A DNA stretch of 50,151 nucleotides from Aureispira sp. (GTDB lineage Bacteria; Bacteroidota; Bacteroidia; Chitinophagales; Saprospiraceae). The position numbers were made by a program, and so were the translations under genes. Location of the stretch: positions 1-50,151 of the forward strand of contig JAAEPD010000359.1 in the NCBI GenBank assembly GCA_024222455.1, read 5' to 3'. Shown piece after piece: positions 40,823 to 50,070 of this stretch. The stretch's first letter is position 1, and every line of letters begins with the position of its first letter. The notes under the pieces are model-generated. The model did not search any database, was not told the DNA's origin, and saw nothing but the letters and a program-made list of their open reading frames with translations.

Positions 40823-42988
40823 CTACAAATTCTCTAACACAAAATTTGTCATGCGATTGTACAAGTGTGAGCGAGTATAACCGCCATAAATTCCATGATT
40901 TTTATTGGGATAATAAGCCTCATCAAACGGAATATTACGCTCGATAAGAGCCTTAGCCATTTCCGCTGCATTTTGGAAATGAACATTATCATCTGCCATC
41001 CCATGTACCAAAAGATATTTACCTTTGATTAGGTGTGCAAAGTTGATTGGAGAATTTTGCTCATAACCATCGTTGTTCTCTTTAGGTGTACGCATAAAAC
41101 GCTCTGTATAGATCGTATCGTACCATTTCCAATTGATAACAGGTGCTACAGCTATTGCCATTTTGAACACATCAGCTCCTTTAGCCAAACACAAACTAGA
41201 TAAATAACCTCCAAAACTCCACCCAAAAATTCCAATACGAGTAGAATCTACATAAGCCTGTTTGCCTAGATATTTAGCAGCTTCTATTTGGTCAATTGTT
41301 TCGTATTTACCCAACTGCATATAAGTAGATTTTCGGAAAGCTTGGCCTCTTGCATCTGTTCCTCTATTATCTACAGAAACTACGATATAACCTTTCTCTG
41401 CCAACATTTGGAACCACATATAATTAGAGCCACCCCATTCATTCATTACCGTTTGGCGACCAGGACCACCATAAACATACATAAACACAGGATATTTCTT
41501 GCTTGGGTCAAAATTAGAAGGTTTGATCATCCAACCATTCAATTCTACATCATCTGTATTTTTGAACTTAAAGAACTCCATCGTTCCCATATTGTACTTA
41601 GTCAAACGCTCTTTCAAGGAGTTATTTTCCTCTATTGTTCTTACTAGCTTGTTGCCTTCTGTCTCATATACTTTGAAATGAGGTGGTGAGGTTGCATGAG
41701 AATGAGTGTTGACATAATACTGAAAAGTGCTGCTAAACTGTGCACTATTCACCCCTTTTTCGGTATGCAAAGCATGCAATTCATCACTCTCCAAAGTTAC
41801 CCAATAAACACCTCTATTCATAGCCCCTTCTACTGCTGCTTGGAAATACAAACGCCCACTCTCTTCATCTATTCCATAAAACTCAATCACATCAAACTCT
41901 CCTTTGGTTAGCTGACGCACCTTTTTGCCCTTCATGTTGTACAAATAGATATGCGAATATCCATCTTGATCGCTAGTCCAGATAAACTGCTTATTTTTTA
42001 GGAATCTTAGGTTATTTGTAATGTCAATGAAGTACTCATTCTTTTCGGTCAACATAGATTTAGCCTTACCATTTTTGGGGTTAGCTAAATACAACGTCAA
42101 ATGATTTTGATGGCGATTTAGGTGTGTGACCAAGAGTTGGTTGTCAGGAGTCCAATTGATGCGAGGAATATAGTGCTCCTCTTTATCTTTGATGTTAACT
42201 TTCTTGATTTCTTTCTTCTCCAAATCATAGATATGTACTGTTACAATAGAGTTTTTCTCTCCAGCTTTAGGATACTTAAAAGTACTCAGTTTAGGATATA
42301 ACTCACCAGTATAATAGGTCATTGTAAACTCCTTAACTTCACTCTCATCAAATCTCAAAAAAGCAATTTTTTTGCCATCTGGCGACCACTCAAAAGCCTT
42401 ATCTATAGCAAACTCTTCTTCATATACCCAATCTGTAGCACCATTGATGATCTTATTTACTTCACCATCTTTAGTTACTTGCACCTCTTTGTTAGTCGCC
42501 AAATCAGTATAATATAGATTATTGCCACGCACAAAAGCCACCTTAGTTGCCTTGCTATCAAAACTGGCATAACGCTGCTTTCCTCCTTCCGAAACAGGAG
42601 ATAACTTTTCACCTTTTCGATCCCATACATAATAATTTGCACGAGTGGAATAGCGATAAATCTTTTCACTAGCTGTTTCCAACATGATTTTTTGCTCATC
42701 ATCGCTAAAAGAATAGCTTGAAAAAGCAATCTCATCAGTACTGAATATAGCTCCAGCCTCTTTGCCCGAAACGATATCAAACTGTACAATTCCACGTTTA
42801 TTTTCTTCCACTTTTCCCATTACAGAATAGTGTTTACCATCCTTCATAAAGTTGAAGCCAGGAACATAACTTGGATAAAACGACCAATCTTCCCAAAGGT
42901 GCTTGATTGTAATCGATTCTTTCTCTTGAGCCCATCCATTCATTGCAAAAGGCAAGATGAACAATGCTAATAATATTATTTTCTTCAT
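40823..42988 (-). CDS. Dipeptidyl-peptidase IV family serine peptidase (S9)
   Basis: Exported peptidase that releases dipeptides, typically X-Pro, from peptides in the periplasm. A signal peptide (LLALFILPFAMNGWA, then Gln) precedes an eight-bladed beta-propeller (about residues 50-480). The substrate-binding Glu pair is seen as DWVYEEEF. The hydrolase domain contains YVYGGPGRQ, the nucleophile in GWSFGGYLS (near residue 591), Asp in HGMADDNVHFQ and His in NKNHGIYGG. At 721 residues it has the normal length for the family. It has its own terminator. Bacteroidota use such enzymes to process peptides for uptake. Confidence 0.93.
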   Translation of the reverse strand: MKKIILLALFILPFAMNGWAQEKESITIKHLWEDWSFYPSYVPGFNFMKDGKHYSVMGKVEENKRGIVQFDIVSGKEAGAIFSTDEIAFSSYSFSDDEQKIMLETASEKIYRYSTRANYYVWDRKGEKLSPVSEGGKQRYASFDSKATKVAFVRGNNLYYTDLATNKEVQVTKDGEVNKIINGATDWVYEEEFAIDKAFEWSPDGKKIAFLRFDESEVKEFTMTYYTGELYPKLSTFKYPKAGEKNSIVTVHIYDLEKKEIKKVNIKDKEEHYIPRINWTPDNQLLVTHLNRHQNHLTLYLANPKNGKAKSMLTEKNEYFIDITNNLRFLKNKQFIWTSDQDGYSHIYLYNMKGKKVRQLTKGEFDVIEFYGIDEESGRLYFQAAVEGAMNRGVYWVTLESDELHALHTEKGVNSAQFSSTFQYYVNTHSHATSPPHFKVYETEGNKLVRTIEENNSLKERLTKYNMGTMEFFKFKNTDDVELNGWMIKPSNFDPSKKYPVFMYVYGGPGRQTVMNEWGGSNYMWFQMLAEKGYIVVSVDNRGTDARGQAFRKSTYMQLGKYETIDQIEAAKYLGKQAYVDSTRIGIFGWSFGGYLSSLCLAKGADVFKMAIAVAPVINWKWYDTIYTERFMRTPKENNDGYEQNSPINFAHLIKGKYLLVHGMADDNVHFQNAAEMAKALIERNIPFDEAYYPNKNHGIYGGYTRSHLYNRMTNFVLENL

Positions 42989-43069
42989 TATAATTTTTTC
43001 TGTTTTGAATAAGCCATTAGTTCATATAACTAAACATACATGGTCTATTAATAAGTATAACAACCTAAA

Positions 43070-43098
43070 AATAAGAAAACCCCATCAAAATGATGAGG
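43070..43098 (-). terminator. Rho-independent terminator of the CAP gene
   Basis: On the minus strand CCTCATC (43098-43092) pairs with GATGGGG (43086-43080), allowing one G-U pair, around an ATTTT loop, followed by TTTTCTTATTTTT. It is well placed after the CAP stop at 43139. Confidence 0.65.
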
Positions 43099-43138
43099 CT
43101 ATTCTACAAATCTTAGTATTTATTCGATGTGGAAGCAA

Positions 43139-43606
43139 CTACTTAGGTTTTGCAAAAACTTGCACCCAGTGTTCTCCTGTTTTTGCAGCCCCCATTTCTG
43201 TTACATTGGCTTTCATTATATTTTTGCAATCCTTTTCATTATACAACCAATAATCCATTACCTCATCTTGAGTAGCTTGACCTTCTGCAATATTTTCGGC
43301 ATAACTATCCCATTTATAGCCTGTTGCTCTTATCCGATCACCAGGATTGGCACCGTCTGTACTACTATGCGTTAAAAAATTGTTGGTAGACATATCAAGG
43401 CTATGATTTTCTGCTGCTTTCTCTAAGCTGTCATTCCATGTTATAGGATCTACAGGCGGCATTACCTCCCCTGCACAAGTACAACCTTGTTGGCGAACGT
43501 CATTAACAAGCCCCAAAGTAGGATTGATCAAAGGTTCATCTGTAATACAAGAACTCAAAGAACTAAGTAGAACTAATCCTAATGTATATTTTAGTAGTTT
43601 ATTCAT
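43139..43606 (-). CDS. CAP (SCP/PR1) domain lipoprotein
   Basis: A 155-residue lipoprotein (LLSSLSSC, Cys20) consisting of one CAP domain. Cavity residues of the family are visible: His in AAENHSLDM, Glu in YAENIAEG and His in GEHWVQVFAKP. KDCKNIM stands where most members have GHCxNIM, so one consensus His is replaced by Asp. The mature N-terminus has an extra Cys pair (GCTCAGE). CAP proteins in bacteria are envelope proteins of uncertain biochemistry. It is a single gene with its own terminator. Confidence 0.85.
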   Translation of the reverse strand: MNKLLKYTLGLVLLSSLSSCITDEPLINPTLGLVNDVRQQGCTCAGEVMPPVDPITWNDSLEKAAENHSLDMSTNNFLTHSSTDGANPGDRIRATGYKWDSYAENIAEGQATQDEVMDYWLYNEKDCKNIMKANVTEMGAAKTGEHWVQVFAKPK

Positions 43607-43720
43607 AATATTAACTTATTGTAGATTACTTATGTATAGCCTTACGCAACATCTATTAATAAGTAACTTAATCTCATAGGTTTCCAGAAAAAAAATCTAT
43701 AACACCTCCAATCTATACTA

Positions 43721-44323
43721 CTATTTCAATTTTTGAATTTGTTGTGCTAAGTTGGTACACAATTCCAAAAACTCCTTAAAATTTTCTCGCAACTCATCTG
43801 TTTCTATCTGAACAGTAGTTTTATAGTTTAAGCTATGTTCATCTAGTTCTAATGCATACTTCAGCATTCCACCTTTATCCAAAACGAGTTGCTGCATAGT
43901 TGGGGTAAACAGTCGTTTTTCAAGCCCTTGATAATTGGACTCAATGACAAAACAGTCTTCAAATGCTTTCCCTTTTAGGGTCTCTTTAGTATTCGCTTCT
44001 TTATGATAAAGCATCATTGTATAGCCTGCCGAATTGTCTAACAAAACATTAACCTGAGTAGATGCTGCCCCATAACCACTCCCAACAGGAGTCATTAGAC
44101 AATGTATTTCAAAGCCATTGAGAATACCTCGCATAGCAGGATATTGGCGTTTTAGCCATCTCCATTTGCTAGGCGACACCATTATGTCCCAATTCAACTC
44201 CTGAGCCAACTTCTTCCACTGTTCTTCTACCTGCATGAAAGTTCGCCTCCAAAAGCCCAACCCAACAGTCAATATCCCTACTAACAAACCTCCTGTGACG
44301 ATCAACGTCAATGCTTCTTTCAT
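43721..44323 (-). CDS. Membrane-anchored protein of the TPM/Tim44 operon
   Basis: A 200-residue protein with one N-terminal helix (ALTLIVTGGLLVGILTVGLG) and a soluble domain of 170 residues. The domain begins with a basic stretch (KWRWLKRQYPAMRGILNGF) and continues with beta-like segments (FEIHCLMTPVGSGYG, YTMMLYHKE). No family was recognised. It is the last gene of a three-gene operon, 3 bases after the Tim44-like gene, and should act with those membrane proteins. Confidence 0.65.
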   Translation of the reverse strand: MKEALTLIVTGGLLVGILTVGLGFWRRTFMQVEEQWKKLAQELNWDIMVSPSKWRWLKRQYPAMRGILNGFEIHCLMTPVGSGYGAASTQVNVLLDNSAGYTMMLYHKEANTKETLKGKAFEDCFVIESNYQGLEKRLFTPTMQQLVLDKGGMLKYALELDEHSLNYKTTVQIETDELRENFKEFLELCTNLAQQIQKLK

Positions 44324-44326
44324 TTT

Positions 44327-45904
44327 TTATCCCTTATAAACTTCATCTTGTGCAATATTACTCAAGACCCAAGAATGTTCTCCCAAATTTGTTTTAGTAC
44401 CACAATAACCACAAACTGCAGTATCACTCATTTTATCAGCAGGAGCGCCACAACTTGCACATTTAGCCACATCAAACTCCGTTTCGGGTGCTTCTACACC
44501 AGTACGACGAACAAATGTCCAATACTCTGAGAATCTGCGAGGACGTGTTTTACTTCCTCCTATCAACTTACCACCTTCTTTCTCGGTATAATCTATACAA
44601 GAAGCAAATACCCGTATAGTAAAGGCTTCATAATGTTTATCTAATGTAATTTTAGACAACACAACATCCTGTATATCTATTTTTTCTAAGCGATTAAACA
44701 AGTTTGCATCCTTGTACATTTTTATCCAAAAATCATTGGACTCATACAAACGATCAGTCAATACATGACGCACCTTATGCCAGTCACAACGAGTCGACCA
44801 AGCTTGATACATCGCTAAGAATGTTGGTTTTACGATATTCTTTTGGAAACTAATCCAATAGTCATCAAAGTTAGGCAGTTTATGACGATGCACAAACTCT
44901 TGCTCATAGGTATACAATTTGGAGTCTACAATTGTTGCATTATTAGTGCCTACTTCCGGTGCATAACTGCCCAAAGAAGAGATTGGCACATGATGGTGGT
45001 TTTGTACACGTATATTTTCTACCATCCAATTCATTTCCCCTGCTTCTACTAGAGTATTACAATGCCCACAAACACCAGCATCATTAAAATCGTTGGCTGC
45101 TCCACAGTTAGGACAAGCAAGACTTATCATTTTGTCAGAAAACGGTGTTTCCAAACCTTTTTTACGTGCAAAAACCCAACGTTCTACCACTATATGTCTA
45201 TGCAATCGAGCATTAGATTCTGTTGTATAGTTCGCATGAAAATCGACAATTAGTTTAGTGTACTTATCTGTCGTTTTTATGTCTTGAATGTAGAGATTAC
45301 CAATAACAACCTCTTCTCTACGTTGAGTATAAGCAGCAGAGCTTTTTGCCTTAGATTTGATATTATCAGTCAAAAAAGGGCTTAAGGTTTTCATTTTTGC
45401 AGCCTGCCCTTGATAAGTGTAATACTTATTGAACATAGAATGCGCAAAATCCAAAAACAACACACTTGAAAACTGTTCATCCTCTGCATACAGGGCTTCT
45501 ATTTTCATAGACTTACCATGGTAGGTAGCACCTACAGTACTGCTAGTTCCTGAACTACGGGTGTAAGTCGATGTTTTGGTAAGACCTCCTTGTTTTTTAA
45601 GCTGATATATTATTGTTCCTATTATGATTAGGATAATAATTGTTATTTGGGCCTCAAAGGGTAGCATCAAAAATATTCTAAATAGAATTTCGATAAGAAT
45701 AGCAATCCCTTCACCATCTCCAGAACCACCACTTCCACCGTAACTTCCGCCACCGCCACCACCGCCGCCGCCACCACCACTAAAAGAGTGGCCGCCACCA
45801 GGACGAGCATTCAACGCTTCGGGTAATAACCATAGACAAACCACAATAAGGCCTAGAAAGACAGCAGCTATCTTAAAATATTTAGAGTTTAATATCTTTT
45901 TCAT
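44327..45904 (-). CDS. Tim44-like membrane protein with two Tim44-type domains and two zinc ribbons
   Basis: A 525-residue protein. An N-terminal helix (IAAVFLGLIVVCLWLLPEAL) leads into NARPGGGHSFS and a glycine-rich stretch (about residues 34-65), a known feature of bacterial Tim44-like proteins. A second membrane helix follows near residues 80-100. Two similar halves come next, each a Tim44-type domain ending in a zinc ribbon: CPNCGAANDF...CGHC and CASCGAPADK...CGYC. The two ribbons are followed by similar words (GEMNWMVENI, GEHSWVLSNI), so the unit is duplicated. Such proteins are linked to membrane protein handling. It lies 11 bases after the TPM gene and 3 before the next gene. Confidence 0.8.
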   Translation of the reverse strand: MKKILNSKYFKIAAVFLGLIVVCLWLLPEALNARPGGGHSFSGGGGGGGGGGGSYGGSGGSGDGEGIAILIEILFRIFLMLPFEAQITIIILIIIGTIIYQLKKQGGLTKTSTYTRSSGTSSTVGATYHGKSMKIEALYAEDEQFSSVLFLDFAHSMFNKYYTYQGQAAKMKTLSPFLTDNIKSKAKSSAAYTQRREEVVIGNLYIQDIKTTDKYTKLIVDFHANYTTESNARLHRHIVVERWVFARKKGLETPFSDKMISLACPNCGAANDFNDAGVCGHCNTLVEAGEMNWMVENIRVQNHHHVPISSLGSYAPEVGTNNATIVDSKLYTYEQEFVHRHKLPNFDDYWISFQKNIVKPTFLAMYQAWSTRCDWHKVRHVLTDRLYESNDFWIKMYKDANLFNRLEKIDIQDVVLSKITLDKHYEAFTIRVFASCIDYTEKEGGKLIGGSKTRPRRFSEYWTFVRRTGVEAPETEFDVAKCASCGAPADKMSDTAVCGYCGTKTNLGEHSWVLSNIAQDEVYKG

Positions 45905-45915
45905 TAGTTTGGGGC

Positions 45916-46542
45916 TTATAGTTGTACTTCTATGTGGTTGGGCAATTCGTTTACATCATTTGGTTGTAGAGGGAGTTCTCTTTTGAAGATAACTGTAGAT
46001 TTTTTTATCTTTTCTAAAAGTGCTTTAGTGGTATCATCTGCTTTAAAAATAGATTGAAAGGAGTTTTGTAACTCTTCTAGCTCATCAATATCTAGAGCCA
46101 TATCTACCCCTAAATCCCACAATAAATAGGTTTTTTGTTCAAATACTGAAATAAACAATAATACACCTGTATGAGCAGATGTTCTATGGATATTCGCTTT
46201 CTGAAAAACAGCTCTAGCCATAATTTCGGTCATTCGTTCTCTTCGTTTGGATACCACCAACAAGCGTTTTAGAGGTTTTATCCATCGTACCAAACCTACT
46301 CCTAGTATAAATGCCAACCAAGTGCCAAATAAAATGGTATAATTACCAAATAGTGTTGGAGCAAAAAAGAAATATAATAAAGCTACAAACAAACAAAATA
46401 TTCCGCCCCAAAGTTCTGTATCTCTATATTGATCAGCCTGTGGGTAAATCACTGTCAACAACTCTACACTACTCTGTTCTTCTAGATCTTGGATAGTGTT
46501 GTCCAGTTCTGATCTAAACGCTTCTTCAAAAAATTGTTTCAT
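45916..46542 (-). CDS. TPM domain membrane protein
   Basis: A 208-residue protein of the TPM (TLP18.3/Psb32/MOLO-1) family. Two adjacent transmembrane helices near residues 45-90 (WGGIFCLFVALLYFFFAP, ILFGTWLAFILGVGLVRW) interrupt the domain. The opening SELDNTIQDLEEQSSVELLTVIYP and the later TGVLLFISVFEQKTYLLWDLG are the two diagnostic parts. This split form is frequent in bacteria next to gly-rich membrane proteins. Here it heads an operon with the Tim44-like gene. It is believed to be involved in envelope protein quality control in other systems, but this is not shown. Confidence 0.8.
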   Translation of the reverse strand: MKQFFEEAFRSELDNTIQDLEEQSSVELLTVIYPQADQYRDTELWGGIFCLFVALLYFFFAPTLFGNYTILFGTWLAFILGVGLVRWIKPLKRLLVVSKRRERMTEIMARAVFQKANIHRTSAHTGVLLFISVFEQKTYLLWDLGVDMALDIDELEELQNSFQSIFKADDTTKALLEKIKKSTVIFKRELPLQPNDVNELPNHIEVQL

Positions 46543-46560
46543 ATCCCTCTTTATTTATGA

Positions 46561-46641
46561 ATAGTCTGTGCATTTTTAACTTTATCAAGCTAAAAATAGC
46601 AGTATAATTTTCTAATTAATTAGAAAAACTTCACAGACTAT
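46561..46641 (-). terminator. Nested inverted repeats after the LRR gene
   Basis: ATAGTCTGTG at 46561-46570 and CACAGACTAT at 46632-46641 are exact complements. Inside lies the perfect palindrome TTTTCTAATTAATTAGAAAA at 46608-46627. They fill the gap between the LRR stop and the TPM start on the minus strand and may act as a terminator or as a leader structure for the TPM operon. Confidence 0.4.
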
Positions 46642-46658
46642 AGATTTATTAATAGTTT

Positions 46659-47429
46659 CTATGAAGTTCCTGTTAACACTAAAGAATTGGCTAACAAAAT
46701 TTCAGGTATATATTCTATAGGGTTGTTGTACATAGAAATTTCTATTATTGAATTCCCTTCTGCAAACAACGTTTTAGCAAACTCATCTGAAATTCGCTTT
46801 ATATTATTATCCTCTAAGTTTAGAAAATGTAAGTTAGGCAACTTAGCTAAGGACAAGGGCACTTCTTCTATCTTATTTTTTTCAAATTGAGCATGTTCTA
46901 GTTTATGCATATGCTCAAATACATCAGGAATACTAGTCAAATGATTTTCAGAGACATCTAAGCGAACCAAGTTGGTCAAGCTCCCTACTTCTTTTGTCAA
47001 ATGATGTATATTATTCCTAAACAACACTAACGATTCTAGTTGTTTGAGTGCTAAAATCTCAGGACTCACTTCTGTAAGTTTGTTTTCGCACAAATCAAGG
47101 ATTTTCAGACTGGTCAATTTCTCTAACTCAGGACAAAGGTTCTCAATACTACAAGAACACAGTTCTAGCTCCTCCAATTTTGTTAGCAAACCTATTTCTG
47201 AGGGTAATTTGGGGATAGGACTTGCTGGTCCAAAAAAAGCTTTCATCTCAAACATTTCACAAATCTCGTGCGCCTCACATACCTCATCTTCTAGGTCCCA
47301 AAGTATTCTTATCCATTCAAAATAAGGTTGCAAGTCAATATTTTGAGATGCCGCCAATTTGAATCCTAAATGAATATTAGAAGGTTGCCCACTATACACC
47401 AAACTCAGTATTTTCTCTATAGATTCCAT
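46659..47429 (-). CDS. Leucine-rich repeat protein
   Basis: A 256-residue protein without signal peptide. An N-terminal region of about 80 residues (IEKILSLVYSGQPSNIHLG) is followed by about seven leucine-rich repeats of 22-23 residues (LTSLKILDLCENKLTEVSPE, LTNLVRLDVSENHLTSIPD, LPNLHFLNLEDNNIKRISD). These match the bacterial LxxLxxLxLxxNxL type. The N-terminal part resembles the heads of cytoplasmic LRR proteins from other Bacteroidota, often found in many copies per genome. Probably an intracellular protein-protein interaction module. The partner is unknown. Confidence 0.82.
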   Translation of the reverse strand: MESIEKILSLVYSGQPSNIHLGFKLAASQNIDLQPYFEWIRILWDLEDEVCEAHEICEMFEMKAFFGPASPIPKLPSEIGLLTKLEELELCSCSIENLCPELEKLTSLKILDLCENKLTEVSPEILALKQLESLVLFRNNIHHLTKEVGSLTNLVRLDVSENHLTSIPDVFEHMHKLEHAQFEKNKIEEVPLSLAKLPNLHFLNLEDNNIKRISDEFAKTLFAEGNSIIEISMYNNPIEYIPEILLANSLVLTGTS

Positions 47430-47447
47430 AACCCCTAAAATACAAAA

Positions 47448-47472
47448 AGATGTGAATAATTATTCACACCTT
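47448..47472 (-). terminator. Rho-independent terminator of the cystathionine gamma-synthase gene
   Basis: TGTGAATAAT at 47451-47460 and its complement at 47461-47468 form a tight hairpin that extends by neighbouring bases. On the minus strand CTTTTTG follows. It is located 36 bases after the stop of the PLP enzyme. Confidence 0.75.
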
Positions 47473-47507
47473 TTTTAAATATTATTATATCTATAAAATA
47501 GCATTAA

Positions 47508-48659
47508 CTAAACTTCAATCCAATCTAAAGCATGTTTCAAATCAGCTACCAAATCGCTAGCATCTTCTACCCCTACGCTCAACCGAATAAGAGAATCTGT
47601 AATACCTACTTTCAAGCGTTGTTCTCTAGGGATAGATCCATGTGTCATGGTAGCAGGATGTCCAATCAAGGACTCTACTCCACCCAAAGATTCTGCGCAA
47701 GTAAAAAAGTGTGTATTTCCTAAGACCATCGCAGCAGCCTCAAAAGTATCGTATTTTAGAGAAAAAGAAACCATTCCACCAAAATCACGCATTTGACGTT
47801 TAGCAACTTCATGTCCAGGATGATCTTCAAACCCAGGCCAATAAACATTGGCTACTTTCTCATGCGTTTTCAAAAACTCAGCTATCTTTCTAGCATTCTC
47901 ACAGGCACGTTGCACACGTAAATGTAGCGTTTTGATTCCTCTCAATATCAAGAAACAATCTTGAGGGCCGGGTACTGCTCCTGCCGCATTTTGTAAGAAG
48001 AATAATTCATCTGCAAACGCCTCTTCTTTACAAACAACAATGCCATGCACTACATCTGAATGACCTCCTAAATACTTAGTCGCAGAATGGACTACAATAT
48101 CAGCTCCTAAATCTATAGGATTTTGCAAGTATGGAGAAGCAAAAGTATTGTCTACACAAACCGGAATACCATGTTTTTTAGCAATAGTACAAACTGCCTC
48201 TATATCTATAATATTCAACATTGGATTGGTAGGTGTTTCTACCCAAATCATCTTTATATTATCATTGATATACTCTTCTATATCAGCAGGTTTACTCATT
48301 CCTACAAAATGAGATTTGATTCCATATTTACCAAAAACTTTAGTAAACAATCGATAGGTTCCACCATACAAGTCATTAGTAGAAATAATCTCATCGTTAG
48401 GCTCCAACGTTTGCAAGATAGCTCCAGTAGCAGCCAACCCACTACCAAAGCAAACTGCTTTTTTGCCATTTTCTAATGCTGCAACATTAGCCTCTAATGC
48501 TGAACGAGTAGGATTTTTGGTTCGGGCATATTCATAACCTTTATGTTTGCCTGGCGACTCCTGTGCATAAGTAGAGGTCTGATAAATTGGTGTCATTACG
48601 GCACCTGTAGTTGGGTCAGGCTCTATCCCTGCATGAATTACTTTTGTACCAAACTTCAT
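47508..48659 (-). CDS. Cystathionine gamma-synthase/lyase family PLP enzyme
   Basis: PLP-dependent enzyme of the Cys/Met metabolism family, acting on activated homoserine or on cystathionine. The cofactor lysine is Lys195 in HSATKYLGGHSD. The PLP-phosphate contacts include CFGSGLAATGA. YGGTYRLFTKV and VDNTFASPYLQNP are typical family blocks, and the active-site Tyr lies in YEYARTKNPTR. At 383 residues the length is standard. The sequence does not settle synthase versus lyase (metB versus metC-like). The DUF1015/SerK-like gene is 36 bases upstream on the same strand, so the pair probably forms an operon for serine/sulfur amino acids. Confidence 0.9.
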   Translation of the reverse strand: MKFGTKVIHAGIEPDPTTGAVMTPIYQTSTYAQESPGKHKGYEYARTKNPTRSALEANVAALENGKKAVCFGSGLAATGAILQTLEPNDEIISTNDLYGGTYRLFTKVFGKYGIKSHFVGMSKPADIEEYINDNIKMIWVETPTNPMLNIIDIEAVCTIAKKHGIPVCVDNTFASPYLQNPIDLGADIVVHSATKYLGGHSDVVHGIVVCKEEAFADELFFLQNAAGAVPGPQDCFLILRGIKTLHLRVQRACENARKIAEFLKTHEKVANVYWPGFEDHPGHEVAKRQMRDFGGMVSFSLKYDTFEAAAMVLGNTHFFTCAESLGGVESLIGHPATMTHGSIPREQRLKVGITDSLIRLSVGVEDASDLVADLKHALDWIEV

Positions 48660-48695
48660 AATTGAATTACTTATTTTGCTGTATTAAAACTAGCT

Positions 48696-49826
48696 CTATA
48701 AATCTGAATATAACTGTGCTATAAATCCATTGCGCATGCGAGGATCTATCCATGTAGATTTAGGAGGTAATGTGCCCCCTTCATCAGAAATTGTAATCAA
48801 ATCTTCTAAAGCTACAGGATATAGGTTGAAGGCTGCTGCAGCTTTGCCTTCTCTAACTCGTCGCTCTAGTGCAAAAGCACCTTTGGGACCTTCTAGATAT
48901 CGGATAGATTGTTCTTCTCTAACATCATGAATCCCTAAAATTTCTTCTAAAACATGTTTATTTAGGAGATGTACATCCAAAGATTCGTTGGTTGGTGTAT
49001 AGTCTGTAGGCATAAACTCTTCTTTCAAGACCAATTTGTACCACTGTTTATCCAAGTATAAACCTAGCTGATGTTTGGCTATAGGCTGTACAGCTTTGGG
49101 AGTACCATATATATGGTATACTCTTTTCAACTCCTCCAAAAAACCATCAGGTGTCAGCACACCTAAATCGGCTAAAATTCGATTATAGTTGTGTATCTCT
49201 ATCTCACTTGCAGGGAAGTAGGCAACCAACATATTATTGTAAGGCTCATCTCCTGTATGGTGTGTGTTTCCTTCTTTACTTTGTTTATACAAAATCTCAG
49301 AAGTTTTGGCTCTATGATGACCATCACAGATATAAGCAGTAGGCACCAATTCTTCAAACATTTTTGTAATAGTTTGAATACGAATTTTCTCTTCTAATTT
49401 CCAAAAAATATGTTCCTCATCCTGAAATGGGATCACAAAGGAAGGAGGTGTAGAGGCTGTTATTCTATTAATCAGGGCATCTATTTTCAACTCATTAGGA
49501 TAAGTCAATAAGATAGGTTTGATCAACGCATTACGTTCCTTAAATAGACGCATCATTTTGGCCTCTTTTACAGCCAAAGTATTCTCATGCTTCTTGATTT
49601 TACCACCTATATAATCTTCTACAGAAGTACAAGCTAAAAGACCTGTATAACTACGATTAGACCGTTTTATCCTATAAATATATAAAGCTTCATTGGGTTC
49701 CTGTTCATAAATACCATCACTTAGGTATAATGGGAATTTGCGTTTGGCCGAACCAAAAAAATCATCAAATGATATAATATCGGTTAGATCAGGCAAGGCT
49801 GCCCGAAAAGGAGCTATGGTTGCCAT
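48696..49826 (-). CDS. DUF1015 protein, SerK-like (possible free-serine kinase)
   Basis: A 376-residue protein from the ATG at 49826; I prefer it to the ATG at 49877 because ATIAPFRAA is the usual beginning of the family. The signature YICDGHHRAKTSE is the ParB/sulfiredoxin-like motif shared with SerK, an ADP-dependent kinase that converts free serine to O-phosphoserine, and with SbnI-type serine kinases. Other landmarks are FVIPFQDEEHIFWKL and YNNMLVAYFPASE. In many Bacteroidota, DUF1015 genes lie near serine biosynthesis genes, in line with such a role. Here the neighbour is a cystathionine gamma-synthase-type gene. The kinase activity is inferred. Confidence 0.8.
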   Translation of the reverse strand: MATIAPFRAALPDLTDIISFDDFFGSAKRKFPLYLSDGIYEQEPNEALYIYRIKRSNRSYTGLLACTSVEDYIGGKIKKHENTLAVKEAKMMRLFKERNALIKPILLTYPNELKIDALINRITASTPPSFVIPFQDEEHIFWKLEEKIRIQTITKMFEELVPTAYICDGHHRAKTSEILYKQSKEGNTHHTGDEPYNNMLVAYFPASEIEIHNYNRILADLGVLTPDGFLEELKRVYHIYGTPKAVQPIAKHQLGLYLDKQWYKLVLKEEFMPTDYTPTNESLDVHLLNKHVLEEILGIHDVREEQSIRYLEGPKGAFALERRVREGKAAAAFNLYPVALEDLITISDEGGTLPPKSTWIDPRMRNGFIAQLYSDL

Positions 49827-50000
49827 AGGTTTTTGAATTTGATAATTTAATAATGTGCTGATTGGGAGATTAAACATAAGTCTAAATCACCCATCCATAT
49901 AGCTGTCTTAATTACGAATTTAATATAAGTATTGGGATTATTGTATTGTTCTATGAATAAGTTTTTGTGAAGTTTGCGTTTCTAATCAATATTAAAACAA

Positions 50001-50028
50001 AATAAAAAAGCACCCTCTTGGGGTGCTT
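50001..50028 (-). terminator. Rho-independent terminator for a gene right of the window
   Basis: AAGCACCC at 50008-50015 pairs with GGGTGCTT at 50021-50028. On the minus strand it is followed by TTTTTTATTTT. It would end a minus-strand gene lying to the right. On the plus strand there is no T-run. Confidence 0.75.
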
Positions 50029-50070
50029 CTATATGAAGAGATTTAAAAACTAAAAGTTAAAATAAAAAAG

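Noticed and set aside
45720-45790. Simple-sequence GC-rich repeat as a hypervariable locus
   Set aside because: It codes for the glycine-rich linker normal in Tim44-like proteins; imperfect codon usage argues against slippage-driven variation.
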